From a virus, in IMG/VR virus record IMGVR_UViG_3300036768_001879, positions 1-64,000 of that record: 64,000 nt of DNA. The stretch is one strand, 5' to 3'. A program made the translations under genes and the position numbers. Below, in pieces: positions 22,339 to 31,700 of this stretch (position 1 is its first letter; each line of letters begins with the position of its first letter). The notes under the pieces were generated by a model. The model saw only the letters and a program-made list of their open reading frames with translations, was not told the origin of the DNA and did no database searches.

Positions 22339-23165
22339 ATTACCGGATTGTCATTCCGACACACCGCCGCGCCGCCACGCTGGGCGCGCGCACCCTGAAA
22401 TGGCTGCGCGCCTGCGGCGTGCCCGATGCGCGCGTGACCCTGCTGGTCAGCGACGAAGCCGACGCCGAGGCTTATCGCGCGGCCTACCCGGACTGCTGCG
22501 TGCCGACGGTGCCGGCCTTTGACTGTCTGCGCGACAAACTGAACTACCTGCACCGCACGGCCCGGCCCGGCGAACGCGTGCTGGTCATCGAGGACGATCT
22601 GACCGGACTGCTCCGCAAGCGCGACAACCGCGCGCCGCTCACGCACGACCTTGACGCGCTCGTGGCGGACGGCTTTGCCGCCTGCGAGCGCTACGGGACG
22701 GCGCTCTGGGGCGTCACGCCCACCAACAACGGACTCTTTATGAAGGAGCGCGCCAGCGCCGAACTGCGCTTCTGTGTCGGGTACTGCTACGGCTTTGTCG
22801 GAACCGGCGACCCGCGCCTCGAAGTCACGCTCAACTTCAAACACGACTATGAACGCACGCTGCTTTACTTCATTCGCTATGGCGCGGTGGCGCGCCTGAA
22901 CTACGTGGGCGTTGAAACGCGCAGCTTCAGCGCGCCGGGCGGGCTTCAGGAGTATTCCGCGGAAGCCCGCCGCGCCGCCGAACTGGCCAGCAACGAATAC
23001 CTGCTGCGCCGTTACCCGCATCTGGTGGCGCGCGCGGCGCGCCTGAATCGCACGCTCAACGCTTACACCGAACTTCGTCTGAATGCCCGCGCCAGCCGCG
23101 ATACCGACTGGATGGCGCTGCAAAGGCTGCACGATGCTGCAAATGGTTTTCCCGGCTGCTGGTAA
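22335..23165 (+). CDS. TET-associated glycosyltransferase (GT-A fold)
   Basis: A 276-aa GT-A-like enzyme. IVIPTHRRAATLGARTLKWL at the start, VTLLVSDEADAEAY, and the acidic metal-binding block VLVIEDDLTGL (DD at about 87-88) fit the TET-associated glycosyltransferase family, which adds sugars to 5hmC in DNA. Further blocks are WGVTPTNNGLFM and LNFKHDYERTLLYF. It is in an ATGA overlap with the kinase and overlaps the next gene by 32 nt. It would act on oxidised base, on a product of the amino acid branch, or on a different set of sites. Confidence 0.8.
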   Translation: MNYRIVIPTHRRAATLGARTLKWLRACGVPDARVTLLVSDEADAEAYRAAYPDCCVPTVPAFDCLRDKLNYLHRTARPGERVLVIEDDLTGLLRKRDNRAPLTHDLDALVADGFAACERYGTALWGVTPTNNGLFMKERASAELRFCVGYCYGFVGTGDPRLEVTLNFKHDYERTLLYFIRYGAVARLNYVGVETRSFSAPGGLQEYSAEARRAAELASNEYLLRRYPHLVARAARLNRTLNAYTELRLNARASRDTDWMALQRLHDAANGFPGCW

Positions 23166-24918
23166 GGGCGAACGTTTCAGGCGCGCCGGTTGGCGCGACG
23201 ACAAGCCCTTTATCCGGATCAATGGCCTGACGCTGCTTGAACGCGCGCTGGCGGCTGCCGCCTGCCCGCCCGAGGTGCGCGTCCTGGTGGCGCTCGGCGA
23301 CAAGTACCGCAACACGCCGCTCGTTGACCGGCTGGCCGCGCAATGGCGCTTTGAACCGGTCTTTGTGCCGCCCACCGGGAGCGTCGTTGACACGCTGCTG
23401 GCCTGCGCCAGCCGTCTTGACCCGGAACTGCCGCTCGTCTGCCACGACGCCGATATTCAGCTGCCGCTCGGCTGGCCGCTCCCGCCCGGCAACGGCCTCT
23501 GGTGGACTCCCGACGAAGGACCGCTGGCGCAGTACAGCTACCTGCGCGCCGATCAGGCCGGGCGTCTGCTTGAGATCCGCGAAAAACAGCGCATCTCGGA
23601 GCGGGCCTGTTGCGGCGTCTACAAGTTTGAGCGCGCGGGCGAATTCCTTGCCGCCGCCCGCGCGACCACCGCGCCCGGCGAACGCTACCTCTCGCACGTC
23701 ATTGCCCGGATGCTCGCTGCAGGCGCTACCTTTCACGCCTGGCCCGCTACCGGCTGGATCAACAACGGAACTCCGCAGCAGCTGGCCCTGAATGCCGCCG
23801 CCCGGCCCGCCCGGCCTCATACATTCTGCTTTGACCTCGATGGCACGCTCTGCGGCCCGCCCGCCACGCCCGGCGATTACAGCACCTGCCGCCCGCTGGA
23901 ACGCAACATCGCCTGGCTGCGCGCCCTGCACGCCGCCGGACACCGGATCATCATTCATACAGCCCGCCGCATGCTCACGCATCGCGGCAATGTGCAGGCC
24001 GTCGTTGACGAGATTGGCGAACTGACGCGCCAGCAGCTGCGCGATTTCGGCGTGCCTTACCACGAACTCGTCTTCGGCAAGCCTTACGCCGATTTCTACG
24101 TTGATGACAAAGCCGTCAATGCCGAACTCGACCCGGAGCGCGAAACCGGCTTTTACGCCAGCACCGGCCTCGCGCCCAGGCACTTCAATCAGATCACCCA
24201 AACCGCGCGCGGGCTGCGCAAGACCGGCGACCTGCGCGGCGAACGGTTCTTCTATGAGAACTGCCCGGAGGACTTCAGGCCGTTTCTGCCCCTCATTCAC
24301 GACGCCTCGGACGCGGCCATCGAAATGCAGCGCCTGCCCGGCCCCACTTACGCGCAGGCCCTCGTCAGCAATGAACTCGCGCCCGCTGACCTGCGCGCCG
24401 CGCTCGATGCGCTCGCCGTGCTGCATCGCCAGCCGGACGCGGGCGCTGACACCGCCAGCCTCTATCTGGAAAGGCTCGAAGCCCGCTACGCGCAGGCTCC
24501 GGCGCTCTACGCCGCCCTGCCACAGAGCGCCCGCGTCCTTGAAGACCTGCGCGCCTTCTTTGAAGGTTACGCCTTTGAGCCGCGCCGGATGCACGGCGAC
24601 CCGGTGTTCGGCAACATTCTGTTCGGCCCGCGCTTCATTGATCCGCGCGGGCGCGTCGGCGCGCAGCTGACGCTCTGCGGCGACCCGAACTATGATCGCG
24701 CCAAGCTCCTGCAGTCGCTCACTGGCTACGATGCCGTCCTGCTCGGACGCGCGCCAGCCCGGCGCACCGTTGAACGCCTGATTGCTGAACTCAATCCGCA
24801 GCCGGACGTCTGGCGCATTACGCTGGCGCATTACTTCTGTCTGCTGCCGCTGCACACCGAACTGCATCAGGAGTTCTGGCAGATCGCCCTTGAACTTCAT
24901 CGCCAGTGGTTCGGCTGA
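23134..24918 (+). CDS. Trifunctional nucleotidyltransferase-HAD phosphatase-APH kinase fusion
   Basis: A 594-aa fusion of three domains. Residues 1-225 are a sugar-nucleotidyltransferase (MVFPAAGKGERFRRAG, then DKPFIRINGLTLLERAL). Residues about 228-345 are a HAD phosphatase (FCFDLDGTLC, IIHTARRM, GKPYADFYVDDKAV). Residues about 375-594 are an aminoglycoside-phosphotransferase-like kinase (MHGDPVFGNILFG, FIDPRGRVG). Similar sets in capsule loci phosphorylate, trim and NDP-activate a small polyol or sugar. Being coupled to the glycosyltransferase, it probably makes the activated donor used for DNA decoration. Start at 23134 is preferred because it begins at the first domain. Confidence 0.75.
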   Translation: MLQMVFPAAGKGERFRRAGWRDDKPFIRINGLTLLERALAAAACPPEVRVLVALGDKYRNTPLVDRLAAQWRFEPVFVPPTGSVVDTLLACASRLDPELPLVCHDADIQLPLGWPLPPGNGLWWTPDEGPLAQYSYLRADQAGRLLEIREKQRISERACCGVYKFERAGEFLAAARATTAPGERYLSHVIARMLAAGATFHAWPATGWINNGTPQQLALNAAARPARPHTFCFDLDGTLCGPPATPGDYSTCRPLERNIAWLRALHAAGHRIIIHTARRMLTHRGNVQAVVDEIGELTRQQLRDFGVPYHELVFGKPYADFYVDDKAVNAELDPERETGFYASTGLAPRHFNQITQTARGLRKTGDLRGERFFYENCPEDFRPFLPLIHDASDAAIEMQRLPGPTYAQALVSNELAPADLRAALDALAVLHRQPDAGADTASLYLERLEARYAQAPALYAALPQSARVLEDLRAFFEGYAFEPRRMHGDPVFGNILFGPRFIDPRGRVGAQLTLCGDPNYDRAKLLQSLTGYDAVLLGRAPARRTVERLIAELNPQPDVWRITLAHYFCLLPLHTELHQEFWQIALELHRQWFG

Positions 24919-24934
24919 ATGAACTGTTTGACCG

Positions 24935-25648
24935 ATGATGAAAGAACGCCGTAAACAATCAACGCCCGCGCAGCCCTGGGAACGCCTCCCGGATGAATCC
25001 GCGCCCGCCTGGGCTGCCTTTGTCGAGTACCGCGAACTCGGCCCTGAACGCAGCACGGAAGCAGTCGCCAGAAAGGTGGCAAAAAGTTGGCAGCTGATCC
25101 GGCGCTGGTGCGCCCGCCACGACTGGGTGGCTCGCACTGCCGCCTACGACTCGTGGCTGGCCGAACTCCGGCAGCAGGAAGCCGAAAAAGCCATCCGCGA
25201 GGAACAGCGCAGGTGGGCCGAGCGCGAACGCCAGCAGCGCGAGGAACTCTGGGAAACGCGCAACCTGCTCATTCAGAAGTACCGCGAAATGGCGCAGATG
25301 CCCATGCGCGAAATCACCCGCGTTGCGCCCGATCCGGAAGCGCCCGATCAGCTGGTGCAGGTCACGATCAAGCCCGTGCGCTTCAACGCCAATTCGCTGG
25401 CGCATCTGGCGCGCGCCGTGGCTGAGGTCGGCAACCTGGCCGTTGAGCGCCCGACACAGCACGCGCAGATTGATCTGAACGCGCAGGTCGGCTTCAGAGG
25501 CATTGAAACGCGCCAGCAGGCCGAGGCTTACCTGAAACAGTTTGCCGAGCGCCTGCGCCAGCAGCTCAACATCAGCGCCGAGGAAGCCGCGCAGCTGGCC
25601 CGCGATGCCTGCCCGGCTGAAACCGCCCTGCTCGAAATGCCCGAATAA
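24935..25648 (+). CDS. Terminase small subunit
   Basis: A 237-aa protein with an N-terminal HTH for recognising packaging DNA (STEAVARKVAKSWQLIRRWC, then ARHDWVARTAAYDSW), a central coiled coil (EEQRRWAERERQQREELWET) for oligomerization and a helical C-terminus. Position upstream of the large subunit supports the call. There are two adjacent ATGs (24935, 24938) and no clear ribosome site; it follows the modification cassette by 16 nt. Confidence 0.8.
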   Translation: MMKERRKQSTPAQPWERLPDESAPAWAAFVEYRELGPERSTEAVARKVAKSWQLIRRWCARHDWVARTAAYDSWLAELRQQEAEKAIREEQRRWAERERQQREELWETRNLLIQKYREMAQMPMREITRVAPDPEAPDQLVQVTIKPVRFNANSLAHLARAVAEVGNLAVERPTQHAQIDLNAQVGFRGIETRQQAEAYLKQFAERLRQQLNISAEEAAQLARDACPAETALLEMPE

Positions 25649-25661
25649 CAGGAGAACAGCT

Positions 25662-25910
25662 ATGGACGACATCAGCGCGATCAATTCCTTCGACTTTGAG
25701 TTCAGAGAAGGCGGCTATGTCGGGTGGTGCCATTGCGGCGCGCAAAACGGCTGGCGCTCGACTGTCGACCTTGACGACGACTGCGGCGGCACGGGCGTCC
25801 TCTACTGCTGGTGCGGAGGCGATCTGTGCGTCTGTCACAATCACGGCGAAACTCCGTGCTTCGGCTGCGAGGAATGCGAGGGCGATGACGACGATGATTA
25901 TTGCGATTAA
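25662..25910 (+). CDS. Acidic Cys-rich small protein between terminase genes
   Basis: An 82-aa cytoplasmic protein with GYVGWCHCGAQNGW, LYCWCGGDLCVCHNHGE, and CFGCEECEGDDDDD: several CxC/CxxC pairs able to bind zinc, and an acidic tail. No signal peptide. AGGAG lies 8 nt before the ATG. Small zinc proteins are common beside phage terminase genes; function unknown. Confidence 0.65.
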   Translation: MDDISAINSFDFEFREGGYVGWCHCGAQNGWRSTVDLDDDCGGTGVLYCWCGGDLCVCHNHGETPCFGCEECEGDDDDDYCD

Positions 25911-25928
25911 CAGCCGCGCGAAACTCCT

Positions 25929-27569
25929 GTGACCTTCACTGAATCACAACCAGACGCCGCGCCCGACGCCGACCTGCGGCGGCGCGTGCAGGCCTTCAAG
26001 CTGAAATTCGACGACGACCTCTGCGCCGGACGCATTCCGTTTGCGCCCGCCGTCGCGCCGCTGCCCTCGCAGTGGATCGAGCAGAACGTCTACGATTACA
26101 CGACCGTCAACCTTGAGAACTTCGATTTCCAGCGCGCCGCCCGCCTGCGCCTGACCGCGCGCCAGCGGCGCATCATTGACCACGTGCTCGCGCCGCGCGC
26201 CGACGGACGCCTGCGCTATGACACGGTGGTCTGGAGCGAACCCAAGAAGTCCGGCAAGACGATGGTCGCCTCGGCGGTGGGCGCCTACTTTGCCGCCGTG
26301 ATTGACCCGCCCAATGTGATCTACTGCGTGGCCAATACCGAACATCAGTCGTCGAGCCGCATCTTCGGGCAGATGGCTCCGACGCTCTACCGGCTGGCGG
26401 GCCGCTTCCCCCGCGCGCAGACCGCACGCCCGATGGTGCGGCTGCCGAGCGGCACCGTGGTGCGCGCTCTGCCCAACAACTACCGCGCCGAAGCGGGCGG
26501 CAACTACGGCCTCACGCTCTGGTCGGAGGCCTGGGCGATGAAGCACGAAGCCGATCAGCGGCTGTGGGATGAACTGGTGCCGGTGCCGACGCGCCGCATC
26601 TCGCTGCGCTGGGTCGAAACCTACGCCGGATTCGTGGACGAGGACACGCCGCTGCGCCGGTTGCATCAGCAGATCTTCACGGACTTCGATGAGCGCGCTC
26701 TGTGCGACGGCGTGCGCCGCGTGCCGGAACTCTCCGACCTGCCCTGCTACGAACTGCCCGCCGCGCGGCTCTTTGTTTACTGGTCGCACGACCGGCTGAT
26801 GCCCTGGCAGCAGGGCGAGGCGGGCCGCGAGTATTACGCCGCGCAACGCCTTGAACTGACCAGCAACGCCTTCCGTCGCCTGCACGAAAACTGGTTTGTG
26901 CAGTCGGTGGGCAACTTCCTCGACGAGGAACTCCTGCGCGACAGCCTGCGGCTGTCCGGCCCGCTCGCCGTGCCGATGGTCTTCGCCGCCGACGCCTCGC
27001 AGCGTCACGACACAACGGCGCTGGTCGGCGCGCGCCGCGTGACGGGCGCAACCGGCGATCTGTACCAGACCGGCTACGTGCGCGTCTGGAATCCGCAGGG
27101 CGAGGACATTGATCTCGAAGCCACGCTCGCCGACACGGTGCGCGAACTCTGGCGCAACGGGCTGTTGCGCGAACTCTGGTACGATCCCTTCCAGCTGCAT
27201 CAGGTGATGCTCAAGCTGCGTCAGGAAGGGCTGCCGGTCTTTGAGTTCAATCAGGGGCAGGAACGCATCAGGTCGGACACGTTCCTCTCGCTGCAGTACC
27301 GCCAGCGCAACATCGAGAACTACCGCGACGATGATCTGCTCTCGCACCTGCGCGCGGCGCGCGCCCAGGAGATCGAGGGACAGAAGATTCGCCTCGTTAA
27401 AGGCACGCTCAGCAGCGCCAGCCTGATTGACGCCGCCGTGGCGCAGTCAATGGCCGTTTACAAGGCCAGCCTGCAGCCGCCCGAACAGCCGCAGGCCGTG
27501 GCTTCGGATTACTACTCCGACCCGGAAGACGCGCTGCGCTGGGATCTGCTCACGTCCGACATTGCCTGA
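25929..27569 (+). CDS. terL: Terminase large subunit
   Basis: A 546-aa packaging motor with GTG start. The ATPase half has Walker A EPKKSGKT (residues about 104-111), a Q-motif-like LRLTARQRRIIDHVL before it, and Walker B LTLWSEAWAM. The nuclease half has acidic residues in FAADASQRHDTTALVG, ELWYDPFQLHQVM and SLIDAAVAQSMAVYK. It would translocate DNA into the prohead and cut it. Length is normal for the family. Together with the portal it defines the packaging module. Confidence 0.95.
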   Translation: MTFTESQPDAAPDADLRRRVQAFKLKFDDDLCAGRIPFAPAVAPLPSQWIEQNVYDYTTVNLENFDFQRAARLRLTARQRRIIDHVLAPRADGRLRYDTVVWSEPKKSGKTMVASAVGAYFAAVIDPPNVIYCVANTEHQSSSRIFGQMAPTLYRLAGRFPRAQTARPMVRLPSGTVVRALPNNYRAEAGGNYGLTLWSEAWAMKHEADQRLWDELVPVPTRRISLRWVETYAGFVDEDTPLRRLHQQIFTDFDERALCDGVRRVPELSDLPCYELPAARLFVYWSHDRLMPWQQGEAGREYYAAQRLELTSNAFRRLHENWFVQSVGNFLDEELLRDSLRLSGPLAVPMVFAADASQRHDTTALVGARRVTGATGDLYQTGYVRVWNPQGEDIDLEATLADTVRELWRNGLLRELWYDPFQLHQVMLKLRQEGLPVFEFNQGQERIRSDTFLSLQYRQRNIENYRDDDLLSHLRAARAQEIEGQKIRLVKGTLSSASLIDAAVAQSMAVYKASLQPPEQPQAVASDYYSDPEDALRWDLLTSDIA

Positions 27570-27694
27570 CGGCGCGCCCGCCCGGATGCGCCACCGTTCA
27601 CCCGTCACTGACCGCGCGCCAGCGCGCTGGCAGCGGCGCTCGCCTTCAGCCTTTCCTAACGCTCAACGCCCGCCTTTTTTTGACTTCACAAACG

Positions 27695-27735
27695 TTATTG
27701 ATTCTGGTAAATACGATGTTGCCCGCACGCAATAA
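27695..27735. promoter_or_regulatory. Pair of FNR-like palindromes before the fibre/endolysin operon
   Basis: The first site, 27695-27714, is TTATTGA-TTCTGG-TAAATAC, almost the same as the copy at 17447 including flanks. Exactly 21 bp on, 27716-27735 reads ATGTTGC-CCGCAC-GCAATAA, a weaker match. The rest of the 208-bp gap (27570-27777) holds a T7 run near 27674 and a 12-bp palindrome at 27619-27630 but no clear terminator. Confidence 0.5.
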
Positions 27736-27777
27736 GACTGAACGAACAGTCAGCTTCACTGACAAACGCCAACTTCA

Positions 27778-28305
27778 ATGCCTGTCCTGTCGCCGCAGCG
27801 CATCCCGGTTCTGACAAGCACGCAGGTGCAGTTCGCCACGACTGCGCCCGCGCCGGTGGTGTGGGACGCCGACAACGGCACGATCAGCCCGAACGGTCTT
27901 TACACGGCACCCGAGACGCCCGGCGTGGCGCTGGTGTCCTGCACCTCAAACGGCGAAACCCTGCTCTCGACGGTCTTCATCTGCGAGGAATTCCGCTGGA
28001 GCGGGCAGTTCGGGCAGGGCGGCACGCTGGTCGTGCCCGGCAAGGTTTCGCTGGCGATGGATCGCAGTCGGCAGGCGCGGCGGCGCGGACAGATGCGCGC
28101 TACCTGGAAGCTCCAGATGCGGCTTGAGGACTTCGACTTCCGCGAATTCATGGACTTCTACGACGCCACGCATCTGCGCCGCCCGTTCTGGTACGACGAC
28201 GGGCAGACCGAAGTGAAGGGCTTCTTCTGGTTTGACAGCGACGTTGAGTTCACCTACGCGCAGGTGCTGACCTGGGACGTCCAGGTTTCAATCCATCAAT
28301 TCTGA
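27778..28305 (+). CDS. Virion-associated protein with N-terminal Ig-like domain
   Basis: A 175-aa protein. Residues 1-70 are a BIG2/Ig-like sandwich (VWDADNGTISPNGLYTAPET, VALVSCTSNGE). The C-terminal 100 residues (RWSGQFGQGGTLVVPGKVSL, FREFMDFYDATHLRRPFWYD) look like a compact tail- or baseplate-type domain. It lies directly before the endolysin and the large fibre, hence probably structural. No strong ribosome site; first gene after the regulatory gap. Confidence 0.55.
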   Translation: MPVLSPQRIPVLTSTQVQFATTAPAPVVWDADNGTISPNGLYTAPETPGVALVSCTSNGETLLSTVFICEEFRWSGQFGQGGTLVVPGKVSLAMDRSRQARRRGQMRATWKLQMRLEDFDFREFMDFYDATHLRRPFWYDDGQTEVKGFFWFDSDVEFTYAQVLTWDVQVSIHQF

Positions 28306-28317
28306 ATCGGGTTCCGC

Positions 28318-28755
28318 ATGAATCTCAGCGAACATTTCACGCTTGAGGAAATGATCTTCTCGCAGACGGCTGTGCGGCACGGCATCACCAATCTGCCCGG
28401 CCCGGCTGAGATCGAAAACCTCCGGGCGCTCTGCGCCGGCGTGCTGGAACCGCTGCGCCTGCTCGCCCGCCGCCCGCTGCACATCACCAGCGGGTACCGC
28501 TCGCCGGAACTCAACCGGCGCATCGGCGGCGCGGTGACTTCGCAGCACTGTCGCGGCGAGGCGGCTGATCTGGTTGCGCCCGGCCTGACCGTTGAGCAGC
28601 TGATCGAACTGGTGGCGCGCGCGCGCCTGCCGGTGGATCAGGCGATTCACGAAGGGACGTGGCTGCACGTCTCGCACACGGCGCGCCGCCCGAATCGCGG
28701 CGAATTCCTGCGCGCCACCTTCACGCGCCACGGCGTTGTTTATTCGCGCCTGTAA
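28318..28755 (+). CDS. Endolysin, peptidase M15 (L-Ala-D-Glu or D-Ala-D-Ala type)
   Basis: A 145-aa M15_3-like peptidase. Zinc ligands are in SQHCRGEAADL (His and Asp) and GTWLHVSH (His); HITSGYRSPELNRRIGGAVT is the family's conserved Arg-containing block. It would cut peptidoglycan cross-bridges at lysis. No signal peptide is seen, so export needs the holin at 17578. Alternatively it could be a virion-associated lysin, because it is flanked by structural genes rather than by the holin. Confidence 0.85.
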   Translation: MNLSEHFTLEEMIFSQTAVRHGITNLPGPAEIENLRALCAGVLEPLRLLARRPLHITSGYRSPELNRRIGGAVTSQHCRGEAADLVAPGLTVEQLIELVARARLPVDQAIHEGTWLHVSHTARRPNRGEFLRATFTRHGVVYSRL

Positions 28756-28783
28756 GCGCACCGCCCGCTTTCACTGAATCCTG

Positions 28784-31700
28784 ATGAATCCCGTTACCGT
28801 CAACGTTCAGAATGCTGCGCTGCCCGTCACCATTGGCGTGCCGTTTGCGCAGTCCGAAAACCTGCTCTCAACCGCCGCGCTGCGCGTCAGAAACCCGTCC
28901 GGCACGGTCATTGCGGGCAGCGGCGCGTTTGAAATCCTCGCCCGCTGGGGCGGGCTCAAAACCGACACCGCCAGGCCGATAATGATCGCGCTCGTGTCGT
29001 TCAAGCCTTCAACCGGCGTCGCCGGTAACTACACCATTGACGACAGCAACGCCAGCTTCACGCCCGCGCCGATCACCGTCACCAGCAATCCAGGCGACTA
29101 CCGCGTCCAGAACGGCGCGATTGATGTGCGGATCAGCAAGACGTCCACCGATCTGCTCACCTCTTTTCAGATCAGCGGCAGCGAGCAGCTGGCTGCCGGA
29201 TCAAAGCCGCGCCTGAACGCGGTGGCGTCGGCCAGCGCCATCAGGACCACCGGCGTTGCTGACGTCGGCACCAACACGATCACCGTCACTTCGACCACCG
29301 GCCTGTCGGTCGGCACGCAGATCAGGCTCAAATGGGACGGCCCGCTGCTCTACATTCAGGGCGGCGCGGTCGTGGCGAGCGGCGATTACGGTTTCTACTC
29401 CAACTCGCTGACGCCCAAGCGCACCTTCTGGATCAATCGCGGCGGCGCAAATCAGGAATCGCTGACGGCGGATTTCGTCTATCCCGGCTCAGGCACCTCA
29501 GAGTGGTACTACGTCAGCGCGCCTGCCAATTCGCACAGCGCCGGCGAACTGGTCGAGGACAAGTCGCTGCTCGACGACTTCAACGCCAGCGGCGCTTACA
29601 CAATCAACGCCATCAACGGCAACACGCTCACGCTCAATCGCAATCTCGGCGTGCGCGTGATCGAGAACACGCAGCTTGAAGTGCAGGGCGGCGGCACCGG
29701 CCCGGTGACTGCGCCCTTCCAGCCCGCCAGCTGCAGCGTTGAACGGCAAACCGATAATTACGTGGTCATCAGGCAGGTCGGCCACTTCACCAGCAACGTC
29801 AATCCGCTGGTTGAAGTCACCGTGCGCTGGCACATCTACAACGGAATGTCGTGGCTGCGCGCGCAGGTGCGCCTGAACAACTACTCCGCCGACACCAGTG
29901 TCACTGCCACCGATGCGCCCTTTGATGAACTGCGCATGGACGTGCCAACGGCCAGCGCCGCGTCGGGCAGCGATGCGGTGTCGGACAACGCTACAGCCGT
30001 CAGCCGCGTCAACGCCGGAACCACAACCGTGACGCTCTCGGCGGGTTCGTTCCAGATTTCGGTGCCGGAGTTTGCCGAGAAGTACCCGAAGAGCATCGCG
30101 GGCGATGCGGGCGGTTTTCACTTCGGCATCTTTCCGGCTGCGACAAATCAGCAGCTGCCCGGCGACCGCGCCATCTCGCACGAATTCTATCTCGGCAATT
30201 CAACCGCCACTCCAGCCACGCTCACCAGCCGCCCGACCAACTGCGCGCTGCAGCCTTCGTATGTCGTCAACACGCAGGCGCACCGCGCCGTGACAACCGT
30301 GGCGCAGACTTACACGGCGGCGCAGTTCGGCGGCGACTCCGAGATGGCTGAAGCCGCCAACCGCAACGAGGATGCGCTGGCCGTGATCTATGACGTCTCA
30401 AAGGCGGTCGCCTACGGCTCGCAGCCCGCGCAGTCGGCAAAGGAGTTTCGCAATCGCGGCGAGTACGGCGACGGTTACGGCTGGACGATCTTCGGCACCT
30501 TCCCCTGGCAGGACAATCCGCGCTGCTACAACCACTACGACACGCAGTTTCACACGCTCGTGCAGTATCTGCGCACGGGCGATCTGCGCGCGCTGCAGCT
30601 CGGCTCCGAGTGCGCCCGCTACATGGCCGATTACGGGATGATCCAGTCGCGCATCTTCGGCGGCGGCAACCCGTACAACCAGTATCAGGGGCTGGCGCGC
30701 TTTGAGGATGAAGACCGGCGCGGGCCGGGCTTTCTCTCGCACACGTGGCACGAAGGGCTGTGGCTCTACTGGGCCGTCACCGGCGATCAGGCGGTGTTTG
30801 ACTCAGCCATGCTGACCATTGAAGGCAGGGATCAGACCGGCGCTACGCAACCCGGCTGCCTGAAGGCTGCCGACTGGTATCCGGCTGGCACGGGCCTCTA
30901 TCCCGGCTCCTACTACGGACACGGCGCGAGCTTCAACATCTGGACGGGCAATGACGGCACGCGCTGGACCGGCTGGCCCATCCTCGGCCTGATGGCTGCT
31001 TATCGCTACACCGGGCGCAGCGACCTGCTCACGCTGGCCGGGCAGTATGCCAGCTGCTTCACGCAGACTGAAGCGGCGCAGGGCAATCACGGCTACTTCA
31101 TTCAGGACGGCAGCTTCGCTACAGCCAATTCGGCTGATCCGCCGGGCAACGCGCCGAGCTTCATTCAGTACGGCTACACGCTGATCGGCATGATCGAGTA
31201 CTGGAAGCAGACCGGCGACCAGACGGTGCGCGATTACATCAGCCGCGTCGGGCAGATGCTGCTCAAGGGCGATTCGCAGGCGGCGCAGGCGCGCAAGGAT
31301 AACGCGCTGAGCGGCGGCGTGAGCTTCGCCGGACAGTATCTGGCTATTGAAGGCAACTACTTCTGGTGGCCGCTCGCGCAGACGACGCTCGCCTCCGGCA
31401 TCAACAACACGGTGACTTCGATCACGCTCACCGACGCCTCGAAATTTCCGTTCTGGGGCTCAATCGCCATTGATGACGGCATCAACATCGAATACTGCAC
31501 GGTCAGCAATCGCAGCGGCAACACGCTCACTGTCGCGCGCGGCAAGTACGGCTCGACGGCGCGCACGTGGAGCGCGGGCGTGACGGTCTACGTGCAGGCG
31601 TGGGACGGCGACGGGCCGACGAGCGGGCGCGCCATTGACTACCTGCCCTGCATCAGCACGGCGGCCAAAATTACCGGCGACACCGGACTGCAGAACCTCG

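Noticed and set aside
27619-27681. Terminator after the large terminase gene
   Set aside because: A 12-bp palindrome and a T7 run are both present but over 40 bp apart, so they do not form one intrinsic terminator.
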